Source: Isoetes taiwanensis (Eukaryota; Streptophyta; Lycopodiopsida; Isoetales; Isoetaceae). From it: 64,000 nt of DNA. Below the pieces are notes generated by a model. It had not been told where the DNA came from and searched no databases. It was given only the letters and a program-made list of their open reading frames with translations. The stretch is taken from NCBI GenBank assembly GCA_021234155.1, contig JAJEKV010000031.1:14191748-14255747 (forward strand). The letters run 5' to 3'. A program made the position numbers and the translations under genes. Positions 43,828 to 55,155 of this stretch are shown here, in pieces; position 1 is the first letter of the stretch, and each line of letters starts with the position of its first letter.

Positions 43828-45840
43828 TTACAGACCTTTCAGATCTTTGCTCAGCATTTTACATTCATCTGAGCATTGGCCCAAATTTTTGATATCGAAA
43901 TATATGCTACACCGCAATATGGATCCAAGGAAACAGCAGCATAGAAACATTGGTTTTCTATATGACATACGAAGAGAAAGATCTTTGTGTGTCACAGCTT
44001 CTAAATAACCCATTGCTTCATTAAAGCATCCTGCATGACCAAGAAGATATACCATGCAAGTAAAATGCAGTATATTTGTCTCAAGGCCATAACATTCCTC
44101 CATATTTCTGAAATACCAAAGTCCTTGATCAACTAAACCAGTCTGAGATAATGAAGCAAGGATACCAACAAACGTCACATTATCTTCTTTGACATAGTGA
44201 TGCCGCATGTCCTATTGACATTGCACAGTTGATTCAGCCTCACCAAACTGGGCATAAGTTGCAATCATTGTATTCCATGATACAAGATTTTTAGACGGCA
44301 TTCTAACAAAAACCATGAATGCCATCTCCAAGTTGCCACACTTGGAATACCTATCAAATAGGCAATTTCCAAGGTAAATTTCAGTTTCTAGTCTCTCCTG
44401 AATTATGAGCTCATGGATGCATCTCCTCTGAAATACCAAAGTCCTTCATCAACTAAACCAGTATGAGATAATGAAGCAAGGATACCAACAAACGTCACAT
44501 TATCTGCTTTGACATAGTGATGCCGCATGTCTTGTAGACATTGCACAGTTGATTCAGCCTCACCCGGCCTCACCAAACTGGGCATAAGCTGCAATCATTG
44601 TATTCCATGATACAAGATTTATAGACGGCATTCTAACAAAAACCATGAACCATGAATGCCATCTCCAAGTTGCCACACTTGGAATACATATCAAGTAGGC
44701 CATTTTCGAGGTAATTTTCAGTTTCTAATCTCTCCTGAATTATGAGCTCATGGATGCATCTCCTTTTTGCTATGGATGCTCGTAAGATGCCTAAGTATGT
44801 CATTTTGTCGCCACGAATGCCTATCTGCTGCATATTTTCAAAGCAGTCTAGAGCAAGGCATCCTTTACCATGCTCTACAAATCCTGAAATCATTGCATTC
44901 CAGGACACAATATCTTGGTTGGACAATTTTTTATGGATTCTGTGAGCTTCTTCAAGCTTTTCGCATTTTGCATACATGTCAACAAGGCTATTTCCTACAA
45001 AATTGCAAGATTCAAAACCATGCTCCATAATCAGCTCATGAATTCCTCCTCCCATGTTCTATGACTCCAACACTGCCACATGCTTTTAGAACACTCAGGA
45101 ATATCACACTGCTTGGTATTATGCTACTATGTTGCATCTTCCCAAAACACTCCAAAGCGAGAGAACCATCATGTTCAGCATATCCTGCAATCATTGCAGC
45201 CCATGATATCACGTCTTTGATCAACAATTTGCAAAAAATGTTCTGGGCCTCTTCCAAACTTCCAGTTTTTGCATACATATCAACAAGAGCATTATTCACT
45301 GCAATATCAGCCTGGAGATCATTCTTAGAATATTTCTCGTGAAAGCGCCTGCCCCACTCTATTGCGCCAGTCACACCACATGCTTTAAAGATCACTAGAT
45401 ACGTTGCTCTGCTCGGTTTAAAACCATCATGCTCCATATGCTCAAGATATTTTAATGCAATATTAGATTTACCTTGCTGAGTATATCCTGCAATGATGAT
45501 ATCCTAGGATACTACAGTTCAGTTTACTAGTTGATCAAATGTCCTATGGGCTTCTTCTAAGCTGTTGGCATACATATCAACAAGGGTATTGCCAATGACA
45601 ACATCAGATTGAAGACGATTCTTGAAGATAAGATCATGAATGCATCTTCCATATTGTGTGATCCCAATGCTGATGCATGCTTTTAAGAGACTGAAAAATG
45701 TGACTTCGTTTGGGTCTACACCTTTAAGCTTCATGGTTTCAAAATTCCAGAGCAAGGTAGCCTTTATTATGCTGTGCATACCCTGCAAGAATTATACTCC
45801 AGGTACGACATTCTGTTTTCGTAGGCAGAGTTCATACATG
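43828..45840 (-). pseudogene. PLS-class PPR pseudogene with internal tandem duplication
   Basis: Consecutive minus-strand frames show PPR motifs: TLVDMYANSLEEAHRTFDQL (45590-45519), NALVDMYAKTGSLEEAQNIF (about 45290), VISWAAMIAGYAEHDGSL, NSLVDMYAKCEKLEEAHRI (about 44960) and LLDMYSKCGNLEMAFMV (about 44670). Stops and shifts separate them. A segment of about 318 bp is tandemly duplicated (44112-44429 and 44430-44766), repeating LDMYSKCGNLEMAF and VTFVGILASLS. The C-terminal part (44208-43828) has FTCMVYLLGHAGCFNEAM. It is related to, but not a copy of, the intact PPR gene at 24321. Confidence 0.85.
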
Positions 45841-45905
45841 TTTTCTGCATGTTCATATAATGACATGGTGTCATTTTAATTACTTGCGCATGATTGTGTG
45901 TGTGC

Positions 45906-46237
45906 AGCTCAGGAACTTCAGCTGGAAAACCAATCCCTGTATGTGGAGAAATAGGTATGTTCCTTGCTACAAAAAGATTGGAAAAGAAAATGACGATTAA
46001 TACTTCATTTAAGCATATCTTTTGAATATCAGGGAATTGCCTCCACAGCCAAATACAGCGGCCTTGGCATTTGTGTTAGCAGGAGGACACCTTGCAGGCA
46101 CATCAACAAGTGGCTATTTCCACATTGAACAATTTAAGAAAAGGGACAGATCAAAGGAGGTCATGGTTAGCCTTGATGAAGTGATAACCTGGAGCAGAAC
46201 ACTCTCCTTAGAAACTCGCTCATGTATACACAAGTAG
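45906..46237 (+). pseudogene. Two orphan exons of an unidentified gene
   Basis: Exon 1 (about 45907-45953) lies between an acceptor TGTGTGTGCAG and a donor ATAG|GTATGT and reads SGTSAGKPIPVCGEI. Exon 2 starts after TTTTGAATATCAG (46031) and reads ELPPQPNTAALAFVLAGGHLAGTSTSGYF..., open to 46237. The conserved-looking Gly/Pro content suggests a real protein, but I cannot name it, and no other exons are recognised in the window. Confidence 0.4.
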
Positions 46238-47090
46238 AATATGTTGTAGCCATGTTCTACAAATCAAGTCTAAAAAGTCCTCCTCTTATGATATTCTGTT
46301 ATCAGCTTATGTAAGACAAGGAAAACCCAAACAGGCTATCCAAGGATAATAACACATTAGATGATACCATTTCATTTGAAAACGAAGTAGAAAGTCGCTT
46401 GCATGTACCAAAAGTGGAGGAGGAAGAAGGTGCTTTTTTTCTGCTTTCAATTCCTTAATAGAAAGACTAGACATCTAAAGCAAGAGGATATTAGAAAATT
46501 ATCGTGGGAAATTATCATAATCCGGCATTTTGCAAGTTTTGGTTATCTCTTTCTGTGGCTAACCTCACCACGGCAATGCCATCGTTTATTGGTCGGATTG
46601 TGCCGTTAATATCCACGGTGAGCCAGGCAGGAAACACATTTTTTGTGTTGCAGGTTGGAAACACATTTTTTGTGTTGCACATGAAGCATTTGTATTGCAA
46701 AAGTTCTTGCACTGTGAAGTATAGTTGGACCAAAATGTAAGTTTTTGCTTGCTCATTCTTATAATTACAAGTTGCGTCATTCCAGTTATTGTCAATTATA
46801 GAGAAGTTTGAAACTCAGATATAATATTGCCTCTTCCCCATGACAAAAAACTGTGTCTCCAAATCTTTTACATATTTAAGTTTCTGATCCTTGTTAGAAA
46901 CACCCAGTAAGGAGTGTGACCCATACTGGTACCTTAATCTAAACTATCCAAACAATATATGCTATTTCAACCATGGACAATAAATTTCAATACAATTTTG
47001 TATAATTCAATTATTTTTTCCTACTCAATTACCTTGTCCTAATTTTTATGTGCCTTTATTTTCTATGGCCTCTGGCGTGCCTTTTTGCTA
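46238..47090. other. No gene recognised
   Basis: AT-rich. A 22-bp tandem repeat (TTGGAAACACATTTTTTGTG-type) occurs twice at about 46628-46679. Confidence 0.4.
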
Positions 47091-47091
47091 G

Positions 47092-47945
47092 TTTTTTTTT
47101 TTGAGGGTAAGAGTATGACATATTTAATAATATGGAAAATAGTATACAAACTAGTAAAATTTAAGCAAGGGCTAGCCTAAGCAAGCCGTCACCGGTAACA
47201 TCCTCAGCTAACCAATGACATTTGAAGAACATGTAGAATCCTTGAGTTCTACCAAGCCAATCCAGATCTTTGTTGTAATTTCTTCCAAACTTTATGTGAT
47301 GAGCTAAAGCCATAAGTGCCACCTCCATGTTAAAAATAATCTCCAGCTTATCCAAAGAAAGGTGTTGCCCACCTATAGCGAATCCACATCTATATATCCA
47401 GATTGCCCACAGTACTATGTTAACCAGTGATGGTGAAACTATATCTCTATCTGTAACCTCTATTATCCTGGCCATAAACATTGTTGAGCACTGACACCTA
47501 TGAATGTGCATACCCATAGCCAAAACTCCCTGACCTTGGGGCAAAAGAATAGATGAGAGAGAGGTTCTGTAGTACTGCATCCAAATGGGCAGTTGTCATT
47601 AGGAAGTATCCCATTATAATGGAGTTTCTCCGTGTGCTAAGCCCTCCCGTAGTGCTAACCATCTAAAAAACTGCAGCCTTTTTGAACATAGGGTTGTCTA
47701 TGAATTGTTCAATAGTTGAGTAGCTTGAGAAACATCAACAACCAACTTGCCAGCAGCTTTTTCAGGGGAACCTAGACAGAGAAGGTGATAGGTAGTACTC
47801 ACAATGTACTTCTCTTGCCCCTGACATGCCCATCGATCATTAGGACCATCCTTTCTTGAGAGAGCATCCAAGGTACCACGTAATTCATAGGATAAGTTGT
47901 TTCTTTCTTTTATCTCCATCGATTCTATTAAAATAGCTATAAAGG
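47092..47945 (-). mobile_element. 3' fragment of an L1-type LINE with poly(A)
   Basis: On the minus strand it ends in a run of 11 A (47102-47092). Upstream frames contain FKRLQFFRWLALREGL, then CPFGCSTTEPLSHLFFC (zf-RVT zinc-binding block, about 47600-47520) and the C-terminal NIVLWAIWIYRCGFA (about 47430). At least three frameshifts. The element is 5'-truncated within the C-terminal domain, and differs from LINE family 2 in having a poly(A) tail. Confidence 0.7.
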
Positions 47946-48836
47946 CCTTTGCTTAAATTAAACGTCCCTTTTTATCAAGGAAGGGTCGCTTACCTTTTTG
48001 CCCTTCGCTTCAACAACTATCACTCATATATAATTCAGTCTCCTTTTCTGTTTGACAATTCAGTCTCCTTTTCTGTTTGACACTATTTATTTGAAGCTAA
48101 TTTGTTTAAAGCATCCTAGTGCTGACACGTATGTGCAAACAAAATTTTAGGGGAAGAATGCTTTGGATTTTTTATCTCCATCTATATTAGGTTTGCGGCA
48201 TTTATGATGTGCACTTATCGTGCATTTATGGCGGCTAGAAGAACACATTAACCCAATATTCTTGCATGGCCTTTTCTCCTGTTTCGTGCCCTGCTGTTGC
48301 TCTGCTCTGGCTATGGCAGATCCAACTCCGATACTGGTAGTGGTCTTAGATATGGCTGGGGACCGGCCAAATTTGACGAGAAAACGGGAGATTAGTATCT
48401 GTTTCGGCCGCTGCAACACGGCTATGGCTGCAGCACAACGGCAATTCTGTTGGAACAAGTTGTCCCAGTGTGCTTCACTTCGACTCACTTCAAAACTGGC
48501 ATTCTGCTAGAGTCATAGCCCATTTGGCAGAGTAAGGCATCAAAATTCTAGACTCATACAGATTTTGATGTTGTGTTAATATTAGTAAGTCATAAAATAG
48601 GTTCGTACAACAGGTTCATGAGTTCTGGGGCCCTGCTTATCCTGATTGGCTCTGAGTACCAATGCTAGAAATGCGCAATCCTGAATAGGATAATGGTTCA
48701 GATTGTGGAATATACACAATTCTATGTGCACGAAAATTTATTGAGGACTAGGAAGTTCGTGAGGTAGGCCATAAAAGCAGTGAATCTTTTGTCTTGAATT
48801 GTGCTTCCTTTGATTGACTTCTTCACATCTGCAGGT
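47946..48836. other. No gene recognised
   Basis: A 36-bp imperfect repeat of AATTCAGTCTCCTTTTCTGTTTGACA occurs at 48030-48080. A 96-codon frame at 48220-48510 has no recognisable motif and I do not call it. Confidence 0.4.
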
Positions 48837-48984
48837 CAGTCCGGATTGGTTTAGCAAAGTGCAGGTTGCAAATTGCAGGCAGATTTACAGCGTTGTGTTG
48901 GGCAAATTGCAAGAGACGTTAGTGAGCACAAAGAAAGCAGCTAAAAGCAATGCTAAGAAAGGCAAGGGAAAGCTCAAAAAATAG
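48837..48984 (+). CDS. Terminal exon of an unidentified gene (partial)
   Basis: A good acceptor (TTCTTCACATCTGCAG) ends at about 48836. The exon then reads VSPDWFSKVQVANCRQIYSVV and ends in a Lys-rich tail (KAAKSNAKKGKGKLKK) before TAG at 48982-48984. The basic tail suggests a nuclear or nucleolar protein. No upstream exons are recognisable in the window; with the long introns of such genomes they may lie far away, or this is an orphan fragment. Family not recognised. Confidence 0.45.
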
Positions 48985-49151
48985 GCAGCATTTGCTGAAA
49001 GCAACTGATTTCATGTCTATATTATTTTCTGAAAATACATTTGCTGAAAACAACTGATTTTGATTTTCTGTGTATAAGATTTTCTGGACTTTTATGAAAT
49101 GGAGTGTATCTACTTGCAATGTCTTACCAGATTAATCTGACCACATTAATA

Positions 49152-49213
49152 ATCTGGGTCCCATAGGCCGATTGGTCTCAGTGGACGATAAAAAAACTAT
49201 TCTATTCTATTCT
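49152..49213 (+). mobile_element. LINE family 2, copy D: 62-bp 3' stub with TSD ATTAATA
   Basis: GGGTCCCATAGGCCGATTGG... through GACGATAAAA plus (TATTC)n is the last part of the LINE family 2 3' end. It is flanked by ATTAATA at 49145-49151 and 49214-49220. The stem here is AGGCC/GGTCT, with a G-U pair at the covarying position. The insertion lies within minisatellite-type sequence (CCACATTAA on both sides). Confidence 0.8.
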
Positions 49214-49220
49214 ATTAATA

Positions 49221-50308
49221 TGGCCACATTAACCAAGAAATGCACAGGAACAACTAGAATGTGGCCACATTAACCACATTAACCTTTCTGATCTGAGGCC
49301 ACATTAACCACTGGCCACATTAACCAATCTGAGGCCACATTAACCTTTCTGATCTGAAGCCACATTAACCACTGGCCACAATAACCAATCTGATCCGAGG
49401 CCACATTAACCAAACTGATCTGTGGCCACATTAACCAAAATGGTTTAATGTGGCCATGGGTTAATGTGGACATGGTTTAATGTGACCATGGGTTTATGTA
49501 GACATGGTTTAATGAGGCTATAGGTTAATGTGGCCATGGATTAAAGCCAACCATTGAATATAACATAAATCATGATAACACTTTAAAAAATGCTAATACT
49601 TTAAACAAAATGAGTTAATGTGGCCATGGATTAATGTGGACAAGGTTTAATGTGGACATAGTTTAATGTAGGCATGGATTAATGTGGCCATGGGTTAATG
49701 TGGACATAGTTTAATGTGGCCATAGGTTAATGTGGCCATGAGCCAACCATTGAATAAAAGATAAATTATGGTAACACTTTAAAAAAAAACTGCTAACACT
49801 TTAGACACAAAATGAGTTAATCTGGCCATGGATTAAAGTGGACAAGGGTTAATGTGGACATGGTTTAATGTAGCCATGGATTAATGTGGCCATGGGTTAA
49901 TGTGCCATGGGTTAATGTGGACGTGGTTTAGTGTAGCCGTGGGTTAATGTGGCCATGAATTAATGTGGCCATAGTGGTTAATATGGCCATGGGTTAATAT
50001 GGCAATGGGTTGATGTGTCCTTGGGTTAATGTGGACATTGGTTAATGTGGCCACAGGTCATAGTGGTTAATGTGGACATGTGGTCATAATAGTTAATGTG
50101 GTCATAGTGGTTAGTGTGGCCTTGGGTTAATGTGGCCATGAGCCAACCATTGAATAAAACGTAAATCATGGTAACACTTTAAAAAAAATGCTAACACTTT
50201 ACACAAAATGGCCATGGGTTAATGTGGCCATGGTTGATGTGGACATGGTTTAATGTGGACAAGGGTTAATGTGCACATGGTTTAATGTGGCCATGGATTA
50301 ATGTGGCC
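49221..50308. repeat. Minisatellite (TTAATGTGGCCATGGG)n with orientation switch
   Basis: 49221-49437 is made of (GG/TG)CCACATTAACCA words; from 49441 on the same word runs in the opposite direction, TGGTTAATGTGGCCATGGG. The switch is a near-perfect palindrome (49424-49455). A longer unit with GAGCCAACCATTGAATAAAA...AACACTTTAAAAAA recurs near 49549, 49741 and 50138, giving a higher-order period. No coding. Confidence 0.9.
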
Positions 50309-51952
50309 TGTGACGGTCCAGGGGAATATACGCCATAAATACGTATATTCCTGGATCCGTCACCATACAAATCTATCTTCATAGCCTTGTATACCATAGA
50401 TTGTGGCACTAGGGGGCATGGCTAAGTTATTCTCATAACTTAGCCAACCATAGGTTAAGCCATTATCCACGTGGCCTTAACCTATTGGGGCACCGCCACA
50501 CAAGACTCACCCGATTGGTGCCACGTGGCATCCTAGGTGGACCTAACTCATATAGGCATAAACCCTAACCCTAGACCTCTTTCCAGCCCTAGCACCCAGA
50601 GACTCACCTACTCGTTCGAAACTCCGTTTCGAACATCGTTTGCTGTGGCATAGACTGGTGCGGCGGCCCCCAGCCAGGTAGATTCGTTCTTGGAGTAGGA
50701 GCGGCATCTCGTGAGCTCGGAGACCATGGAGGCACACCGGATCTGGAGGGAGAGCTTCGGAGGCGGTATGTAGGATAGTAGTTGTGATAGCTCATCTGGG
50801 AATTAGCATTCCAGATATGCTAGTATTTTGTATCTAGAGTAGAGCCATCCTAGAACCCATATTCAACATCTTGAACCCTAATCAAGGAACCCTAACTATT
50901 AGTTAGATTTGTATGATTAGGTTAAGATGTTCTTCTTATGATTATTCTCATGATGTGATGAGTATGGATGTTGGTTGATCTTGTTTGCTCCTCTTGTATT
51001 GGGAAGGGGGGTAGAGACCTAGAGCCATATGTAGTATGCTCCTAGAGTAGACCCCTTAGTTCCTATTAGTTGCGGCCTGTGCATAGGAGCCCACCAGGCT
51101 ATTGAGGCTATGATATGACTCAGCACCATATAACGGGGCTAGAGGGAAAGTGGAGGGAGGATCCCTGCCGAGTGGGGGCTTCGGGGGATCCCATAGTGGG
51201 CTAGGCTTATGGTCGGTCACTTCGTGTGGGCCGAGCATGGGTCCGACACCTCCTGGGGCAATGGTGTTGCCCTGCCTCTTGAGAGCTGCAAGTGTTGGCT
51301 TGGCTCTCGTTTTGGGGGGTTCAGTCGGGTACGAATCGTGTGTCGCCACGATTCTCTAGCCGCCCACGGCACCTCTAGATCCTGGGAAGGGGAGATGCAA
51401 CCCTTCCTGCCTCATCGGACCAGGGAGATGCAACCTGGAGTAGTCCCGATGGGTGATGCCATGGGATTGCGTATCCGGAAGGCTAGAGTCTTGTCAGAGC
51501 CTGATCTAGCCCTTCTGCAAAGTATGCACAGGAGGGGCGGATGGAGTGGTCAACCCTAGCCATTGTTCTATGCCAGCCCTCGCCATTGCCATGACTCGGT
51601 CTGCTCTATCTTGAGGCCTAGCCGGTCAGTCATCCTCCTTACGAGTCTGAGCCGGGGTAGGAGCTCTCATGTTTTATGGTTCGTGATTATCATCTTTGCC
51701 TTGGTTTATGTGTGATGCACTACCCTTCGAGGTAGTATTTGTATATGTTGATGCTAGTTCTGACGTGTTATCGCTTCCGCTGTTTTAGGAGCCCATAGGG
51801 GAAGGGCGTGCAAGACATCTTCGTGTTCCCTTCCCGCACTAAGAGTCACCTCAGAGTGCGGGGTAGACGAAGGGCCCATGCGGTTGTTGAGCCGGATGGG
51901 GGATTTCCTGCCGAGTGTGCGGTAGGGCCGTCACGTTTAGCGAGGCGTCACA
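50309..51952 (+). repeat. Family-2 Ty3/gypsy 5' LTR (about 1.64 kb)
   Basis: It begins TGTGACGGTCC and ends GAGGCGTCACA, directly followed by a tRNA-iMet primer site, so it is a 5' LTR in plus orientation. Its body is the reverse complement of the LTRs at 55156-58282 (for example GGGGGGTAGAGACCT, CTTGAGGCCTAGCCG and GAGTCTGAGCCGGGGTAG). The first 54 bases form a hairpin (arms 50310-50332 and 50341-50362). Confidence 0.85.
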
Positions 51953-51953
51953 A

Positions 51954-51965
51954 TGGTATCAGAGC
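51954..51965 (+). other. tRNA-iMet primer-binding site
   Basis: TGGTATCAGAGC begins two bases after the LTR end CACA. It marks the start of the internal region of the family-2 element. Confidence 0.92.
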
Positions 51966-52370
51966 GATGTTCTTGGTTGACCAAGAACTAGCACTGACCA
52001 TAACCATGAAGTAGTCTAACAGGCCTATAGGGGTGTGAAATAAACATTTCCACCATTGAACCGCGAAAATGGGGGAAAATTTTTTCTCCTAGGTAGTGGG
52101 GCAGGACTTAGGTTAAGTGTTAGACGAAAGTTGAGTGAGTCAAATTCATCTTCTAGTAAATTCGGAGTGAAAATTATGCATCTGCATCAAATTTCACCTA
52201 AAATGGGTCGAAGAATCATGCCAATCGGAGACCCAGGTGAAAAATGGCGCAAATTCATAAATTGCACTTCGAACCATTAGAAAAATTCGAAAATTTAAGT
52301 ATAATATCAATTAATATAGATTTAAATGCTTCACCAATTTGTTGGAAGAATCTTCTGCACTTTTTATTGA
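51966..52370 (+). mobile_element. Leader remnant of the family-2 gypsy element
   Basis: The sequence after the primer site is non-coding (5' untranslated leader), and no gag is reached. It gives way to the PRD1-like remnant somewhere near 52300-52400, so nearly all the element has been deleted. Confidence 0.55.
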
Positions 52371-52419
52371 CAAATGTTATGCCATATCCGAATTCACAAA
52401 GTATTTAGACGACGAGCCT

Positions 52420-54460
52420 TTTCGCTAATCTTTGGTAGATCATCAGCCTCATTTTGTAGTAAGATCCCTAGCGAAGACTCTTTAGGATGAACAAATGGCA
52501 AGAGCTATTATGGATCTCATTCTGAGATTATGCGCACTTGCAATGGATGAAAGTCGAGAGATTTTTGAATAATTTCATCATTCATATATCTCTTGACCTC
52601 GGTTCTGAGCTACTTGTGTCCAATCACGGCCAGTGTTATACGGTAATTCTTGTTCTCAAAGTTCACAATAAACAAGAATGTCTTTATTTACTTCCTTCTT
52701 TTGAGTCCAAATATCGTGGTTGATCATGAATGCTTGCAGTTACACGTTTTTGGCCTTCTGTTGGATATTGACAGCAACTATGATTGTTCATTGCCTCAAT
52801 GTCTGAAGTCTGAACGAGAATTTTTCGTGAACCTCATTTCTGGATTGCAGCTACCTGGGCGCAACATTTTTCTATTCAGTGCATATTTGGTCTCTCTCTA
52901 GTCTGATGATGGGATTCACCAGAGAAATTTTTATTGTAATTTTTAGGGAAGAAATTAAAGGGAAGATCTTGTTTGTCTTCTATAAAATATCCTGTCTCTA
53001 GAGAGGTGCACCCGAGCTTCTTAGGTTTTGCCCTCAGATCATATATTTAATAGTAAATACTCTTCTAAAGACGCAGAGTGATGAACTTAGAACAAACTGT
53101 ATAGTTAAGCTAGATGCGTCTCTAAACTTAGTTCATATGGTTATTTATTGTCATTACTTTTGCTTGTATATGCAGCATTCCTGACAACTCAGCATTTGAC
53201 ATCAGCTTGCTAAATTTTGATGGCAGATGTTGCGCTGATGCAAATAAGCAGTCAGAAGATGAACTGGATCATGACTTGTGTTTTACAAGAATGTTTGCAG
53301 AGGCAATTAAGGGTGCATTGTTGTCTCCAGATAGGCACTTGCAGGTTGCTACAGTGAGATTGATACGCCATGTCTGCTCCGAAGAAGCTGATGGACAACA
53401 TGGAATTAGTATCTTGCTTGAAGAGTGAATTGCAGATTACATATTTGAGGTGTTATGGGGATCAGGCAAGTCCTCGTTGTGGGAAGAAGACCAAGTTGAA
53501 GTAAGTTGTTTTCTGATATTATCTAGTTTACTGTAAATAGAAGTTCCAGTAATTTAGTGGGAGATGCTATTCCAATATTGAGTATACTGTCTGCGGCTAG
53601 AGAATTGCTTAACCATGCCTGTTTTGGGCTCGATGCACTTGTTGACATCCTGCAGCATTCAATGGAAGTAGTAGCCTTCTATCCAGTCCAAGACAGCCTC
53701 TTATGTTTGCTTTCCAGTTTATTTTCAAATGGTCCTGAAATCATAGATGTCAAAAAGGCTGATCAGATACTACGGCTACTTGTGAAGTTTGTGCAAAACC
53801 AAGCAAATACGACTGAAGATTTGCAATTATCTGGTGGCTGTAGCGATCTTTCTCCTGATAATTTTATAGCTGCTTGTTTCACGATAACTGCACTCCTGCA
53901 AGTGCCATCTTGTGTGAACATCCAGTCTCTACCTCATATGCTTCTCACAATTGCAAATAATGTCATGAAATGTCTTTCATATGGTTCATTCATTTTGCAA
54001 GGTTCTCACAGCTGCAAATAATATCCTGAATGTCTTTCGTATGGTTCATTCATTTTGCAAGTTTCATTCATTTTGCATCCTGGAGTTTTAAAGCTTTCAG
54101 CTCATGTGCTGCAAGAAGGATATGTCTTATGCCAAAGTAAGTGGGTATTTGCAAAATCTCTCTTGCCAAAGTAAATGGGTATTTGCAAAATCTCTCTGGG
54201 ATTTATTTGGAGGGAAATTTCTTTCAGCATTTATTGCAAATTTGGATAAATTGGACGACGAGGAGACCGTAGAAACAGTATTTATTACTTGTACACGCAG
54301 TATTTGTATGCCTGCCTCAAAATGCCGGCGAGAATATGGTAGTGAATGACATCGCAAAAATAAGTATTGCTTTAACTCAAGCCCTAAAGCATTGTCCCTA
54401 TATTGCATCAAATCTACTTAAGCATGGTATTATCAAGGTTTTGCGTAGATGGCTTATCCT
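52420..54460 (+). pseudogene. PRD1: PRD1-like (PUTATIVE RECOMBINATION INITIATION DEFECT 1) gene remnant
   Basis: Exon-like blocks in the order of plant PRD1, a helical-repeat protein needed for meiotic double-strand breaks: QPHFVVRSLAKTL...ARAIMDLILRLC, then to a donor at 52642; an exon from 52740 with LHVFGLLLDID and NLISGLQLPG; 53176-53500 with DELDHDLCFTRMFAEAIKG and, after an in-frame TGA (53426-53428), IADYIFEVLWGSG, ending at a perfect GAA|GTAAGT donor; 53551-54010 with LVDILQHSMEVVAFYPVQ; and 54085-54450 with WVFAKSLWDLFGGKFLSAF. Defects: a TAG in the first block, a frameshift near 52570, the TGA, and tandem duplications of about 60 bp (53940-54060) and 36 bp (54131-54198). The identification is from memory of the family; the decay is seen directly. 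Confidence 0.65.
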
Positions 54461-55155
54461 CTATAGTCTTCAGGCTTTATTTAAAATTTTTATTTTTGGT
54501 CTTGAGCATATTTTCTATCTTATCTCCTCGAGTCCTCAAGACTTTATATATGACAATATGTGGTTTGATATCTCAAATAAGGTTGCTCCACATTTTTGAA
54601 ATCTAAAGGTTTGGTTGTCTAAGTCAATGGTCTGGCTCATAGTGTTATATATTGAAAACAAGGAAGATCACCCACAATTAATGATTAGAGCTATGTGCAT
54701 CCTATGCATTATCTTATGTAAATCCTTCCATACTGGTTTGTTGAGGCAAGCATCTCATGCCATTTAAAGGAAAGACCCTACTTTCTAAAATATAACATAT
54801 CAAACCATTACCCAATAAGCCATAAAAATTAGAACCTCATTCCAAACCTTTAAAAAAACTTTGAAAATCGTCTATAGCAAACCTTATAGAGCTGTGTTTA
54901 ACCTGGTAAAACTACACATTTTGAATATGTCGAAAGATGCTATCAAACTATCACAGATTAATATTGTATCCATGGAAGAGAATATTTTGCGCGCGCTTCT
55001 TGTTCCATCTCTTGAGGTTTCTTTGATAAGCTTCAATGCTCATGCACAATATAGTACTTTGCCATATTTCTTCATTACGGCTCAAAGTTCTACTGTTTAG
55101 AACTCATATGTTCACAACTATGACAATATTCTTGTTTGGAATGTCATGCTGTTTT
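54461..55155. other. No further exon recognised
   Basis: Probable intron or flank of the PRD1-like remnant, cut at 55156 by the family-2 LTR. The five bases before the LTR are GTTTT. Confidence 0.4.

Noticed and set aside
51056-51559. ORFs of 69-116 aa on both strands
   Set aside because: They fall inside the family-2 LTR, which is non-coding in retrotransposons of this kind; the same sequence recurs in the LTRs at 55-58 kb.
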